Part shown: positions 11,701-26,700 of the stretch, piece by piece
How the letters are laid out: every line of letters starts with the position of its first letter
How positions within the stretch are numbered: position 1 is the first letter of the stretch
Translations under genes and position numbers: made by a program
Notes under the pieces: model-generated
The model's input: only the letters and a program-made list of their open reading frames with translations
The model's database searches: none
What the model was told of the DNA's origin: nothing
NCBI GenBank assembly: GCA_008638375.1
Contig: CM018041.1
Coordinates: 5,385,501-5,449,500, forward strand
Reading direction: 5' to 3'
Length of the DNA: 64,000 nt
Source of the DNA: Nyssa sinensis
Lineage: Eukaryota > Streptophyta > Magnoliopsida > Cornales > Nyssaceae

Positions 11701-14700
11701 GGTCAAGGGTAAAAAGATTGAGGGTGGCCCTTGGTAAATTGTTGTGGAGATTTGTGATGGCTTGTTGCCATTAAATATGGATTCTCTAAGGGACAGGTAG
11801 TTGTTGGAGCTGACTAATACACAAGTGATCAGTTTGTGAAAAGGCATTGGGAAGTGATTTTGGTATTATGGGTGATGCGGGGACTGGGGAGGGTATGTTG
11901 AAAGCAGTTGTCCCTAGCCTTGTTTGGGTTCACCAGGAGAACGAGGCAATGGTAATAGATTACATGGAGTGGGGTGTACTGAAATGTCACCTTCCGTAGG
12001 CATGTTCACTATTGGGAGATTGATAAGGTGTTACAGCTGTTTGAGGCACTGTAAAGTATGGTGGATCCTGGGGGGAGGAGATGAGATGGAGCACCTCTTG
12101 GTCAAGGCAGTTTGATGTTAAACTATATTATAACAAGTTTATTGGTAACTTGGAGAAGTCTTTTCCATGGAAAGGGGTGTGAAGAACAACCCCCACCCCT
12201 CCCGGTTAGAGAAAATAAGAAATAAATAAATAAAAACACAATGGTGGTATTCTTCGTGTGGATGGCAGTGTAGAGTATGTGTATGGGAAGATTCTTATGA
12301 TTGACAACTTAATTGGTAGGGTAATTTATCTTTAATTGGTATTATCTTTGCAAGGAGGAGGCGAAGATGGTGGATCATCTTCTTGTGCATTACGGTGTTG
12401 CAAGGGAGGCAGGGTGTTGGTCCCGAATTTGTTCTAGTTGATTTTGGGTGAGAGGTACTCAAACTGTGGAGAAGATTTGGGTTAAGAAAAGATGGAACAC
12501 TGTACAGTCCAAAAAAATAGAACTTTATAACTCGTTCATGATCTTCACTTCCCCTTCAAAAATCTTTTGGTTCCACTCCCCGCAAATTATGGTTATCAGA
12601 ACCAATTTGGCCCAGCCCGGAAAGTTTGATTAGGGGTATCAATTTTTGACATGACACGATAACACGACTCGAACTCAACACGTATTTAGCGGGTTTGGGT
12701 TGAGCTTATATGGGTTCGGGTCATAAACGGGTCAACCCATTTAACATGGTTAGTAAACGTGTCGTGCTCGGGTCGTAATCGGGTTGACCCATTTAATACG
12801 AAATAACCCATTTAATTATTTGTGTCAAACCCGTTTAATACAAACCCTCCTAACCCGTCTGACTCATTTATTATCCATATAAGTAAGGTTAGTTTTGTAA
12901 ATTAATTTGATATCTTAGATGATGCTACGATATATGGTTGTGTGGTGAATTTATTATTATTACTATAATGTGTTAAAAATGAATGAATTGGATTTTCTCT
13001 AGTAATTTTATTGTGAAAACAGGTTATACAATTTAAATGGGTCGTGTTACCCGTGTCGTAGTTATTCGTGTTTTAACATGACCTGCTTAATAAACGGGTT
13101 ATATGGGTCGTGTCGTGTCATCCAGTGTATTATACAAGGTCGTGTTAGGGTTGAGCAAATTGACACGATTAATTAATCGTGTCGTGTTTGGGTTGACCCA
13201 TATAGTATAATACTCTTACCTTGACACGACACGATTGACACCCCTAGGTTTGATCAGTGAACCGGGCCTGACAGACCACTTTGTTATTCCAATTGGACGA
13301 GCAACAAACCTGGGCTGGACTGGCCAACCCATCCGGTTTTCATGAGAACTGTTTGACCCACCTGGTTTACTGTGAACTGTCCCGGTTGATTTATATCCAT
13401 AAAACATCAAATTTTAGTGATGTCAAGAGTCAAACTCAAGGCATTAGAGTACTTGTAAGGCTTCAGGACCATTGGGCCAAAAGTTTTCTTGTGAACTAGT
13501 TTATCTACTTGTTACATAAAACGAAGCAAACCTCTTCGTAAGTACATCACTTGTAATATTTTCTTTTCTTTGGTCCAAACTCCAAAGTACTCTTAATATT
13601 GAAGATTAAAGAAAAAAAAACTTAATATTGTAAATATTCAAAACAAATAAAAATATGAATTAAGTGTGTAAATATACATAATATAGTAAAGTAAATAACC
13701 TAAAAGGGGTACTAAAATGTGCACGTATTTAATATAAATAAAATAAAAAGTTCTTGTACATTCAATTGTCATTATTATAATTTATAAAAATTTCATGCAA
13801 TAATCTAATTATATATTTTATATTATAATAATGAAAATAATAAAATAACGACAAATTTTAAATATATTAACATATTTTTTAACATTACATGATTATTTAT
13901 TTTTAAATCATGTTTTACCATTTTTATGTTATCCCGATTCAGCTAGTTAACCTAGCAGTTGAACCGGTGTCCAATGACCTGGTCCTCTAGTCGGGTTTAT
14001 GCCCAAGCTAATTCTCATAACTATGCTCCAAACACAGCATGATAAACAAAAATGGGGTTGTATTCCAAATTTGTTTAAGTTACCTATGATGCCAATGACC
14101 ATTCCAACTAGAAAAGAATTCTGAAACCTCCATCAAAACTAACCGAAGGCAAACCAAAAAGCGACAAAAGTAGGCTCCAAACATGTCGAATCATTGTATA
14201 GTGCAATAACAAATCATGCACAGACTCTTCCTGCTCTTTACACACACAGCACCCATAACCAGGTAGATCCCTCTTTTCCTCAAATTATCCACAGTAAGAA
14301 TGGCTTCCTAAACTGTAGACCCCCCAAAAAGAACAGCTTTAAGGGTCCTTGTTCCGCCAAACCCACTTTAATGGGAGGCAAACACCCACTGTTTCAAGTA
14401 AGTTTTGTTTGGATAGGTTTTTTTTTTTTTTTAATCATTAAGTTTTGTTTGGATAAATGGTATGACCATACACAGTTTGGTAGGGTATTTCATGAAGCTA
14501 CTTGGTAGCTTTGGATCAGTGAAGCTCGATCCAAATTTTTTTTTTTTGATAATTAACGAAGTATATAAATAACTAAGCCCAAGAAGGGCAACTAGGGCAA
14601 AAACCCCGTCAAGCTTCACAAAGGTCTTAACGACCCCAAAAAATCAACAAAAGAAGAGACATTAACAGGGAAAGCCTCTTTGGCCCAAAAAAATAATAAG

Positions 14701-17700
14701 CGCAAAAACACGTCTTTGAGGAAGGGAATGGAGAGCTTCTTATCTTCGAAGACACGTTTGTTTCTTTCAATCCATATACTTCCACAACAAACAAATAGGG
14801 GCCAGTCCCCAAATTCTCTTACTCTTTTCTGAAAGGTTGCACCCTGCCCAAGCCAACAAAAGGTCCCTGACGGAGCCAGACATAACCCAAGAGACACCAA
14901 AAAAAGCAAAAACCATGTTCCAACAGCTCCAAGAGACGTGGCAGTGGATGAGGACGTGATCCACCGTTTCCTCTTTCTTCTGACAAAAATAGCACCTACT
15001 AGCCAAGGTGAAAACTTGCTTCTTCAAATTATCCGAAGCTCGATCCAAATTACTACCACAGTTATCTTAGTCGGGCAGTACAGTCCAGCTTGCAAGGTAT
15101 TTTAGGACCCAAACATTGTATATCAAACTCCCTCCCACCCATCCACAAAAAAAAACCTCTCACAGATGGAGAGGCATGTGGAGAGAAAAATGGAGCACAT
15201 AGATGGGCAGATTGGGGAAGCAAGTGCAATTTAGAACATTACAATCTAGAGTTGTCCTGTATATGGATACTTGGAAAAAGTTGTCCCTACTAGCTCTTTA
15301 TTCATTTCTCATATATTTAGAACATTCATCAAAACACAAAATCTTGGTCAATAAGGGGAGCGAATTTTAGAGGATTAATTACAAGTGTAGTATTTTGGTT
15401 GACTTGGAGAGAGATAGAGTTGCAATTTGGACGCCCAACACCAAATGGATATAAGAATGAATTGACTCTCACTTCTTGATGCTTGTTTCTAAGGAATCTA
15501 GAGATTAATCATGATTGGATCCAATTCCCCTCTTTATCCTAATTAGTTTGACAATCCAAAACTCAAGTGTTTAACATTTTCTTTTCTCAATAAACCTACA
15601 TACCTCCATTTTTGAAAAAATGTTGTGGATTTAAACAAAATCGAACTTCTACCAATATTTGAACAGAAAAATGAAGTTATTTTGATGAAAATTATTGTGA
15701 ATTTAAACAAAATTGAACTTTTACCAGTATTTGAACAATAAAATGAAGTCATCCATTTGTTCAAACTATTTCAAGAATTCACAACCTCTAAAGATATCCA
15801 CTACATTTTTGTTATAAGTTAAAGACATCCACCAATTTGTGTCTGACAGCTTCTATAGAAATCCCCAACCAAATTTCCTCAACTCATTTTCTTCAATTTG
15901 AAAAGATAAGCTTCTTTCAACCCTATCACGAACGTATTCCTATGGAATCTACATGGATTTTCCGACATTCTCCAAAGAATAGACGTAAGTGATTCTTAAT
16001 GAACTACAGTCACAAATCTCCAACATATTTCTTACTGCATTTAAAATAGGGAGAAGATATTCATCTTTTCATGTTACTACTTGTGGACTGTCTATTAAAC
16101 TACCAATCAATAGATAGTCTCTGAAATATTCCTAGCTAAGGCATGTGTAAGGCATCTATTACCCCGCTCCTCATTCATTTTCACATAATAAAGAACTTGA
16201 AAAGAAATGCCTGTCAGTTAATTTCCCGATATCTTACATGGATTGGGCTGGCCCATCATCAAATTGTATAAGTGATCATCAGGATTTGGATGCAAACAAA
16301 TTACCAAAATGACAAGGACCCAGTAGAGAAGGTGATAGAAACTTCTATTTTAAGCCTCTTGGATCTAAACAAAATAGCAGGAAATAAAATCGCAAGAAAG
16401 AAAGAAGGGGGGGAGGGGGCGGGATTTGCTGATTTGTAAACATGATTCCATAAACAAAGACAATATATTTCCCTTCTTTTACTTAGTAACTCATAAAACA
16501 CGCATAAAAAGTTGGAAGCAACATTTGAGCCATGAATCTTTTGCATACAATTAAACACCCACAAGTCTACAAAAAAAGAAAAGAAAAGAAACCCAAAGAA
16601 GAAGAAGAAGAAGAAAAGATTAGCAGTTATGGACACACAAGAAGCGCAACCAAGAGGAATATCAAACCAAGCAACCACCTGAACAACAAATCTGTGCACA
16701 TACCTTCAAAGATGATAAAGTGGCAAGAGTTAAAATCTCCAGTTCACGGCTTTTGATAATCTCCGCAACTGCCTCATTTCGGCAAAGTGCAAAAGCTGCT
16801 CGCCTGAAGATAGAATAATATTTTACCACAATAATTACAAATACATAAAATAGACTTTGGAAATTAAATCCTAAGCGGTATCATATAAATCTAAAGAAAT
16901 AGTCTTTAGGGAATCCTAAAAATTCTCCTCAACTCCACCTTATGACAAACAGTAAAAAACATTTTCTCTCAATTTTTAGACATATCTTATATAGATTTAA
17001 AAAGCCTTTAGCAGCCAAAGCATTAAAAAAGGAGGGGGGGGGGGGGGGGGAGGAGGTCCTCTTAGGAAGCAATCTGAAAACATAGTTCACAGCTATGAAT
17101 CTAAAACTTTTTTGTGCCTTTTAAACCAGAATCAATCAGCTCCCTTGTCAGCATAATGCAATACGAGTAACTTCAAAACTCCATCTAGTTCACGGTACAC
17201 TTTGAAAAGTTAGTTAAAAATAGTGATGACAACATGTTTCAAGTTATCAACTATTTTTTCACATTTTGATTGTGATTATGGGGATCAACATCTATAAAGA
17301 AATGTTTCAAAATTAAAGTTATTCTTGATTCAAATCTCAAATTTCCAATTCTACAAAAAAAGAAAAAAACTTATTTTTAGCATGGCTGGTACTTTTGTTC
17401 CCTCTATAACTTCCCTTTGTGCAAAGACCGTTCAATGTTTCCTCCATATCATTTGTTTTAACTTTCATTCTTAGTTGAGAAATAAAACTATAGATTCACC
17501 TTCTTATTTACAAAATAAAACTATAGATTCACCTTCTTATTTACACTAGTCGAAAACTTGTCATAAAAACCCAGAAAATAACAGATGTATACAATTTGAA
17601 GCTACACTGCATTTACAGCGTCTATTGGAATACTGATTGGAGAACTTTCCATGCCAAAAAAAAAAAAAGGAATGAAAAAAGAAAGAGAAAAAGAAAATAT

Positions 17701-20700
17701 AATTACAACATTTACCTTTCATGTCTTTCCTTTGCAGGCATCAATGACCTGAGTGACCTAAGTGATTTCACAGCAGACTCAACCATATCCATCTCATATT
17801 CTACGTTTTCATTTGTCCAGCACTGTAAACATTAGAAGGGTTAGACATCAGCGTCAGTTGAGGTTTCAGCAACCATTTTAATATTCAGACAGCTTAGCAA
17901 CAACATAAATAAGTTACAGTATGAATTTAAAAAAAAAAGAAAAAGAAGAAAGAGTATTTTTTGAAGTTGGATCATAGAATACTTCATGATTCAATTTTTA
18001 AAAAGTTTAAATAAGAGATAGTGAGAGAACCTGCAAAGTATGCACACTGGGGAGGTAAAACACTTCGGGGTTGACAAGATCGGGGATCGAAGAAGTCGAT
18101 TATAGCAGATTACAGAGAAAGGGATGAGTTTTGTGAGGAGATTGCGCACTGATGGCGTAGGCTTTTGTTGGATATGCGATCAAATTGAGGAGATGGAATG
18201 AAGGAAGATGGTCGACATTCTGAAAGGGTCCTCCACGGAAGGGAAAGAAGCTTAAGGGTACTGAGAAGATCTAATGATGGCAGGTGCCTCTGTGAGAGTA
18301 GAGGAGTTGTATGGCGGTAGAAGATACAACATCTATTTGTCAGACTTTGACAAGGGGGGAGGATGGAGAGGGGCATCACAAGAACTGAGGCAGCTGGCAA
18401 CTGCAACATAGGGGAAAGCGGAGAATTATCAGAAGTCGTACAAAGAGGCGGCCATCGTAAACCAGAGGGCTGATCTATGAGGAGACCAGAGAGGTTCTCA
18501 AGATCTTCTTGGAGAACAAGATTTGCGATGCTGTGACCTACACTGAGCATGCCAGGAGGAAGACGGTGACTGCCATGGCTGTGGTGCATGCGCTGATTGG
18601 TGGTTGAGTATTCATTCTTTGTTTGCTGGGTTTGTCAGGGTAGTGGGGTTGGTTAATGGTGGTATCTAGACGTGGAGTTTAGATGGTCTAGGATTGTGCT
18701 GATGTAACTGAATGATTTCTTTTCAATGCAAAGTAATGAATTCCTGGTTTAAAAAGAAAACAAAATCAAAAATTGAAAAAAAAAAAGTACCATCAGATAC
18801 TTGAGATAACTTGTCTGATGCATTTATTTCAGTTTGATTTGAGCATTAGATTATAAATTTGGTACAGCTGACATCAAAGTGGAATATTTTTTACAGTTTA
18901 TTCAGATGCACCTTAAGCTTTTTAATTATACAACTAGATCTTACCTCTATAAGTGATGGGTATTTAGATATCATGATTGATTCTTTCCTCATACAATCCC
19001 TTGCTGGAGGAAGGCGCTGCCACAATTCTTCTGTAACAAAAGGCATGAATGGATGAAGCAACCTCAGCCCATTATCCAGGCACAACCACAAGGTATCTTG
19101 TGCAAATGCTCCTAGCAGATGCAAATGCTGGATCACTATTGGCAAAGTAAGGCTTGATTGCTTCAATAAACACATCACACAATTGGAACTGCCACCATGA
19201 ATACACTGCACTGGTTGCATCTGAGAACTCATATGATTCTAGTGATGACACAGTTTTGGATATGGCTTTGTTCAGTACAGAGAGTATCCACTGGCAGCTA
19301 AATGGCATAGGTATCTGGAACTAGTATTCTTTGAAGGGCTGTAGTCATCTCCAAGTTTGCTCATGGCAAATCGTACAGCATTCCACAGTTTATTACACCA
19401 TTGACGATACCCAACAACCCTTTGGATGTCCAGATTTATTTTATCAGACTAGAATAACAAAATAAAAGGAACACAATGTTACTAGATTGACAAAGAAAGC
19501 ATAATGAAATCCGAGACAGTTAGAAAAGCATGAACCTGAGCTGTATAAGAGACAAGGGCAAAACGAAGAGCATCAGCACCACATCCAGGAATACCATTAG
19601 GGAAGTCCTTCACTTGCCCCTCTTTGGCAACCTTCAATTCAGTGGAATCCAAGTTACCCTCCTCCAGTCTCTTGTGAAGACCTTCCAAGGTTATTCCATT
19701 TATTACTTCCAGAGGATCAATAACATTTCCCAACTGACTTGGACATCTTACGCCCATGTGCATCACGAATCATGGGGTGCAAATAAACCTGGGGACAGTG
19801 CACGTGAATTTGCTTCAATTACTTTTAACAGAAAAAAGAAAATGCAGATATACAAAAATTGTTGCCAAGCATATGTATCAGTTTAGCATGGGGATAAACT
19901 TGTGGCATTTCTATTGGGCCTCTATTTATAAGATTTTCTTTTTGTTTCTGTTTCACGCCTTACCATCTAATACAAACCAATTTAAAATTTGCTTCATTGG
20001 ATGTGATTCCTAATTTCTGGTTTTATTTTCCTGGCAAAGGAAAAAATGCATGCTCACACACGCCAAAACACTACAAGATGTTAACAGTTATCACCAGGCC
20101 ACAACCGTGAAGGAATCTTTGGCGGGATTTGAACACTGTAACTATCATGATATGGCCAGAGCAAATATTGCCAGATCACAAGGTTACTAATAATGTGACA
20201 CCCAATAGCATCTAATCAGCTACCATTACATGGCTATATATATAGTAAGACCTTAGGATAAAGTTCAACTGACCTTTCTAAAAGGTACATCACCTCCTAG
20301 CTTAATTCCTAACATCACCATTCGAGCAACCCAGAAAAAAAGAATGTCATGCCCAGTTTCAAGAACTGAAGTCGGATAGAATGCCTTCAAATCTTCTGTA
20401 TCATCTGGCCACCCCAACACAGTCAATGGAAAAAGACCAGCAGAAAACCAGGTGTCCAGAACATCAGGATCTTGAGAAATTTTAAACTCCTTCCCAGCAT
20501 ATATTCGGCCCGCCTCCAATTGAGCCTCTTCCTCATTTCTAGCAACCACCCAGTGGTCATTGTATGCACCACGTTCTTTCAGTTCATCATCATCCAGTGT
20601 CACATACCATGCAGGAATACGGTGACCCCACCAAAGTTGCCTCGAGATGCACCAATCTCGAATGTTCTCAAGCCATCTGCAACGCATAAAACCCATATTT

Positions 20701-23700
20701 TAATGCAAATTAAGATTTTATTATACAGCTCAGTGTTAAGAGATGTGCACTCAAGTGGAAACAGCAAGGCATGAAAGCACACATATATGAAAGGTGAAAA
20801 CCTATTATAATCAGGAACCCTTTAAAATTCCTTCTTCATTTCCTCCAAATAACATCGAACCTAGTTTTTATATGGACTGATTACCTTGTATAATTTAGAT
20901 GATTAAGGTCACAACATAACTTCAATTTTGAGATCCTAAGATATCTGCTATGGGACCCACAGAATTATAAATGAAGGGTCAAAAGACAAGGACACCTCAT
21001 GATACTTAAACCACCATTCCCTACAATGCAACATTAAGCATTGTTAATGAGCCAGAAAACTAGAAAAGATAACATAGAGAGTACCTCTTCCAGTCAGCAA
21101 CATACTGTTTTGGAATGATCTCCATTTTCCTATTTTCAATGTCCATAACAGCATCAAGAGCTTGTTTGGCCATACTATTGCAGTTGACATACCACTGAGG
21201 CTTTATCAGAGGCTCAATAACTTCATTGCTTCTTGAACAAAGGCCAAGGCGCATCTCGTTAGCTTTGGCACCTCTATAGAGTCCCTAAATGCAAGAAGGA
21301 TACAATCAATAAACCTCTAATATTTCTTTGTTCCACTGAACAACAAATTTAATCCAAGGTCAGCACCATTTTCATTTAGCAAGTTACAATTGGTTCCTTC
21401 TGCAAGTATAAATGTGTCTGTGTTTACAGATAGGGAAAGAGGGAGGGAGGGAGCACAAAATTAAATATGAGAATATTCTTAACTCCTCCAGCATAGGTAA
21501 CAAGGGCAACACATGCAAAGTTTCTCCAAAAGAAAAACAACACACTCCCATCAGGCTTGTGTGAAGTTTCTCCAAAAAAAGACAGGTTGAAATTGGAAAA
21601 GCGGAAATAAGGACTTGTTAGCATAGGTTGTGGCAGGATAGGATTGGAAATCATATCTGAAGTGAGATATATATATATATATATTGATAAGTGAAGTGAC
21701 ATACATTTATATATACTTTTTTTATCAGCAAATTAACATATATTTCATAAAAGGGAGTCCTGAGGAGGGCAAACCCAAAAATGCACAACAAGAAAGGGAT
21801 TAGGCACCAGAAATTATGGCCAAAATCCCTCAAAAAACCTATGAAAGTGTCTAAGTACATAGGATAATCTTCTCTAAGCCAAAAGAGAAGCAAACGCAAA
21901 AATCTATCTTTCAAATGCCAGATTGGAGTCTCGATTCCTTCAAAAACCCTTTGGTTCCTCTCTTTCCTAATACACCATGTCAAACAATGAGGAGCCATTT
22001 TCCACACCCGGCTTAAATCCTTCTTTAGCCGCCACATCTCCATCCCAAAAAAACCTCTGCTAATCGAGCTCAGCATTGCCCAGCTGCACCCAAACAAAAT
22101 AAAAAACTAAGCTCCACATGTCAGGAGCCACTTTGCAATGTATCAAAAGATGATCAGTCGTTCCTTCCTCTTCTTTACACATATAGCACCTGCACGAGAG
22201 ATGGAAACCTCTCTTCTTGAGATTATCCGTCGTAAGAATTGCACCCCATGAGGCCGACTAATAAAAAAAAAAAAAAAACAACTTTCTTTGGAGTTTTAGA
22301 TTTCCAAACAAGCTGCCAGGGGAAAATAACTTCTCTGTTACCCATCAAATGCCTGTAAAAAGAACTAACAATAAATGCCCTCTTTCCATCAGCTTTCTGC
22401 ACCATTGTGTCCTCCCTGCCTGCTCAAACCTTCCATCTCTCCAACATACCCATCAACTCCTTCACCTCCTTTAATTCCCGGTCATAGAAATTTCTGCAAA
22501 AATGAAGGAAACCAGGCAAAATTATCACCTGTCCAAGAAGCATAGTCCGCTACCAAAGCATCTTTGTTGGCAACAATGTTAAATAACATGACAAACTTCT
22601 CCTTTAACAGTCCATCGAAACACCACATGTCTTGCCAAAACTTCAACCTCCTCCCTCCACACTTCCAACCTAACTAACTGCCTAAAGGCCTCCCTCCCTT
22701 TAGCAATGACCCTCCAGAGACCACAACCATATGCTTCCCTAACCTCTTTAGAAAACCAGTCCCCCTCCTCACACCCATACTTAAGAGAGATCACCCTTCT
22801 CCATAAAGCATTCCTTTCCTTCCGCAAACCTTCACTCCCACTTCCCAAGCAAAGCTCTATTAAACAGCTTCAAATCTTTTACCAAATCCCCCTCCCTCTC
22901 TCCTCTTATCACTTTCTCACAAGCAATAAGATGAATCTTCTTCTCATTCTCCCTTCCTCCCCAAAGAAAGTCCCGCTACAACTTCTCCATCTTCTTCACC
23001 AGCAATGCCGGTAAAGGGAACAAAGACATGAAAGACGTTGGAAGATTGGAAAGAATACATTTGATGAGAGAAACTCTCCCTCCCTTTGAGAGATACTAAC
23101 TCTACCAAGCTGCCAACCTCCTCTGGAACCTCTCTATAACCGTATCCCACATTGCTTATGAGCGAGTCTTAGCTCCTAGGGGAAGACCCAAGTATGTAGA
23201 TGGCAGCGAACCAACCCCACACCCAACACAATCACTGGCCAGATCTTGCACCCCTTCTTCCCCACCCATTGGAATAATCATATTTTTGGCCATGTTTACC
23301 TTCGAACCCGAAATTGCTTCAAAACCTACCAAGATGCATCCCAAGAAGCGAAGCTAACTCTCTTCTGTCCCACAGAAGACTAATGTATCATCAACAAACA
23401 AGAGGTGAGTAACTTTAAATCTCTGCCCACTACTATCTTCAGTAATAAAACCCTTCAATTTCCCTGCTTCCTTCGCTTTGTCCGCCACTTTGCTCAAAGC
23501 CTCAATCACAATCACAAAGAGAAAAGGGGAGAGAGGATCTCCTTGCCTCAATCCCCAAGATGACCGAAAAAAGCCCAAAGGAGAACAACTCACAAGCACA
23601 AAGAAGGAAACGAAAGCCACACAAGCCCAAATCCACTCCCTCCATCTCTCCCCAAATCCCATCTTAGCAAGAAGAAATAAGAGAGAGTCCCAATTCACAT

Positions 23701-26700
23701 GGTCATAAGATTTCTCGATGTCTAACTTACAGATCAAGCCCTTCTCCTTCCTTTTCCGGCATGTATCCACGTATTCATTCGTAATCAATGAAGCATCAAG
23801 AATTTGTTGTCACCCCACAAATGCATTCCGACTCTCTGAAATGATCTTCCCCATAACCTCTCTGAGTCTTATCGACAAGACTTTAGCCATTAGCTTGTAC
23901 ATACTGCCCACCAAACTTATTGGTCTGTACTCTGTAGTCTTTGATGTTTTTGGCCCCCTCTTTGTTGGGAATAAAGGCTATAAAAGATGCATTTAGACTC
24001 TTCTCAAAGACAACCCTTTCATAAAAGTAGATGAATACTGCCATTACATCCTTTCTTATAATCTTCCAACAATGCCTGTAAAAATCCATTGTGAAACCAT
24101 CTGGACTTAGCGTCTTATCCCCATCATATGATCTCAAAGCTACTACCACCTCTCCCTCCATAAAAGGTCTCTCCAGCCACAAGCATCTCATCTCCTGATA
24201 TGACCTTAAAAATCCATTTCAACAAGGTTTGGCCTCCATTGCTATGTCTCGGTGGAGAGCTTCTGATAAAAACCCGCAATCCCCTCTACATCCTCCACCT
24301 CCTCCAATCTCCTGCCTTCAATAGTCACCGAGTTGATATGATTTTCTCCTATGAGCATTAGCATCTCTACGAAAAAATCGGGTATTGCTATCTCTTTCAC
24401 GAAGCCACAAAATTCTAGATTTTAGCCGCTAACAAATTTCTTCCAATTTCATCAACCTGCCCAATTCACCCTTCAAGCCATCCCATTGAGCTCTTTCTTT
24501 TTCAAGCAGGACAAAGGTCTATTCCTTCTGATTAATCTACTATAAGAGATTGTCCTTCTTCATCTGCACAACCCCAAACTCCTCTAAATTACAATTTTTC
24601 AAATCAACCTTCAGCATCTTTAACTTCTTTGCAAATGAATGACTTAGATTTCCCACAACTCTATAGCTTTCACACCATCTTGCGACTCTATCCCAAAAGC
24701 CTGGGTTTTGAACCACATGTTCTCAAACTGGAAAGGACTTTTTCCCCATCTTACCTGACCACAGTCCAATAAAATTGGATGGTGATCAGAAACAGGCTTG
24801 GGAAGGCACTTCTGTGAAGAGCCCGGGAAGCATTCTTCCCACAACATAGAAATCAAAAACCTATTTATTCTTGACATCAATGGCACTAGAAATTCTTTTA
24901 TGGCTCTAGTCATCCTGCCCCTACCTTTTTGCTCCGAAGGATATCTAACCAAATTAAAATCACCCCAACCACCCACAACTCCCCCTATCTATCTCTAACT
25001 TGAAGCAACTTTTGCCAAAGAAGTACACCCATTTAAAATTTCCCAGAACCATGTTGAACACAATAGATATAGAAAATCTCCCCATCATATCATCCATATC
25101 TGCCACCTTCTTAGAATCCCACATTAGAATTCCCCCAATAGCTCCTCTTGCAGACATAGCTTTCCACTCCACCCACCTTCCTTCCCACAAGCTCTTGACA
25201 AAGGACTTTGTTACCCCTTTCACCTTAGTTTCCTGCAAACAAATCACTATCGGTTTCCATCTACTAAGGCACCTTTTAACTACCACTCGCTTATTTGGGT
25301 TATTTAAATCCTTAACTATTGGGTGGTTGCCATGAATTCACCCGGATTGTTGTGGCCTATTTATGACCTAATGCGACCCAAAAAAATGGGCAATGTGTGG
25401 GAAAAAATTTGACCCGGTTTTGTTCTCTGCAATTTCTAATAGCCTCTCTGTCCAATGGAGAGGTGGTTACCATCCAAACAGAGAAGGCTTTCCGGTTCAA
25501 ACACGTGTAGCGTTTCCTGCTGCCAACTTGGTTTCAGGTTTGGAAATTTCGTTAACTTATATATACGAGTGTTATTCTAGGGTTCCGTGATTATGATCAT
25601 TGTGAGAGTGAGGAGCCGCTTTGTGAGCCGTCTTTGAGTGTAGCAATCTTTCCAAACTACGTAAATTTTGTGTTCTTTGTCTTGCTGCATTTTGTTTGGC
25701 TTTTGCGCTTCTTTGTTTCGTTTCTTACTTCCATTTCATAACAAATTGGTATAAGAGCTTTCACTGTCGTAAAACTAACGTTCCATGAAAGGATCTGCAT
25801 CATCCACAACTGTTTGACACAACCAAATCATTTTTGAATCACATCGATCCGTTCTTGAAGTGAACATTTCATACAAAATTCTTAATTCCACATCAATCGA
25901 CAGCAAATTCACATAAAGATTCAAAAAAAGTTGTGCATGAAACAACCCTAACGTATTTCTAGATCAATGAAATTTTGAATTATTTACACATATATTTGAG
26001 AGAGGAGAGGGAGAGGGAGAGAGTAGAGATATGAAAATTGCTAGCACGGAACAATTATCTCTTCCCACATCAAACCTAAATTTTCATTTATCTTTGAACA
26101 ATGTCAAATCACTCTTTAAGTGAAAATTTCATATCAAAATTTTTAAATCCGCATCAAACCCACAACAATTTCACATAAAGAGAAAATTAAACAAAAGGCA
26201 CAAACCAGCCCAAAATTTTTTTGAACTGAAGTACCTAACTTTTGTGGATTCGTGAAGCTTCTTAAGAAGAAGAGGAGGAGATGTGTGCAGCAATGGGCTC
26301 AAAAATTGCGATTTGGCTCCAAGATCGATGGTAATTGCAGGATGAATGAGATCAGCAACGAGATCAACTGGGTAGGTGGGTCCCCCCCCCCCAAACTCAA
26401 TTTGATTGTTGATCAATTTTTCTTTTCTTTTCTTTTTTCCCTTTTTCTTGAGTTGCTGATAAAAATATCAAACACCTCCCCTAGTATTATTTTATCCCAC
26501 AGTGGAGTTTAAAACCATCCAATGGAAAGGCTATTCCCAACCTATTTCCATGTCCAAGTATGTGAAAGGATAACTCTAATACTATCCATTCACCTTATCT
26601 GGCCAAACGAATATGATTGTAGTGCTATTGACAAATTATAGCTACAACCACAGCGTTAAATCACTACTTAAAAAGAAGTGGTGTCAATGCATGCTTCAGT

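Noticed and set aside
18110..18589. 159-codon minus-strand frame as a gene
   Set aside because: It is the antisense of the histone H4 pseudogene and its neighbour; Ser/Leu/Pro-rich shadow composition.
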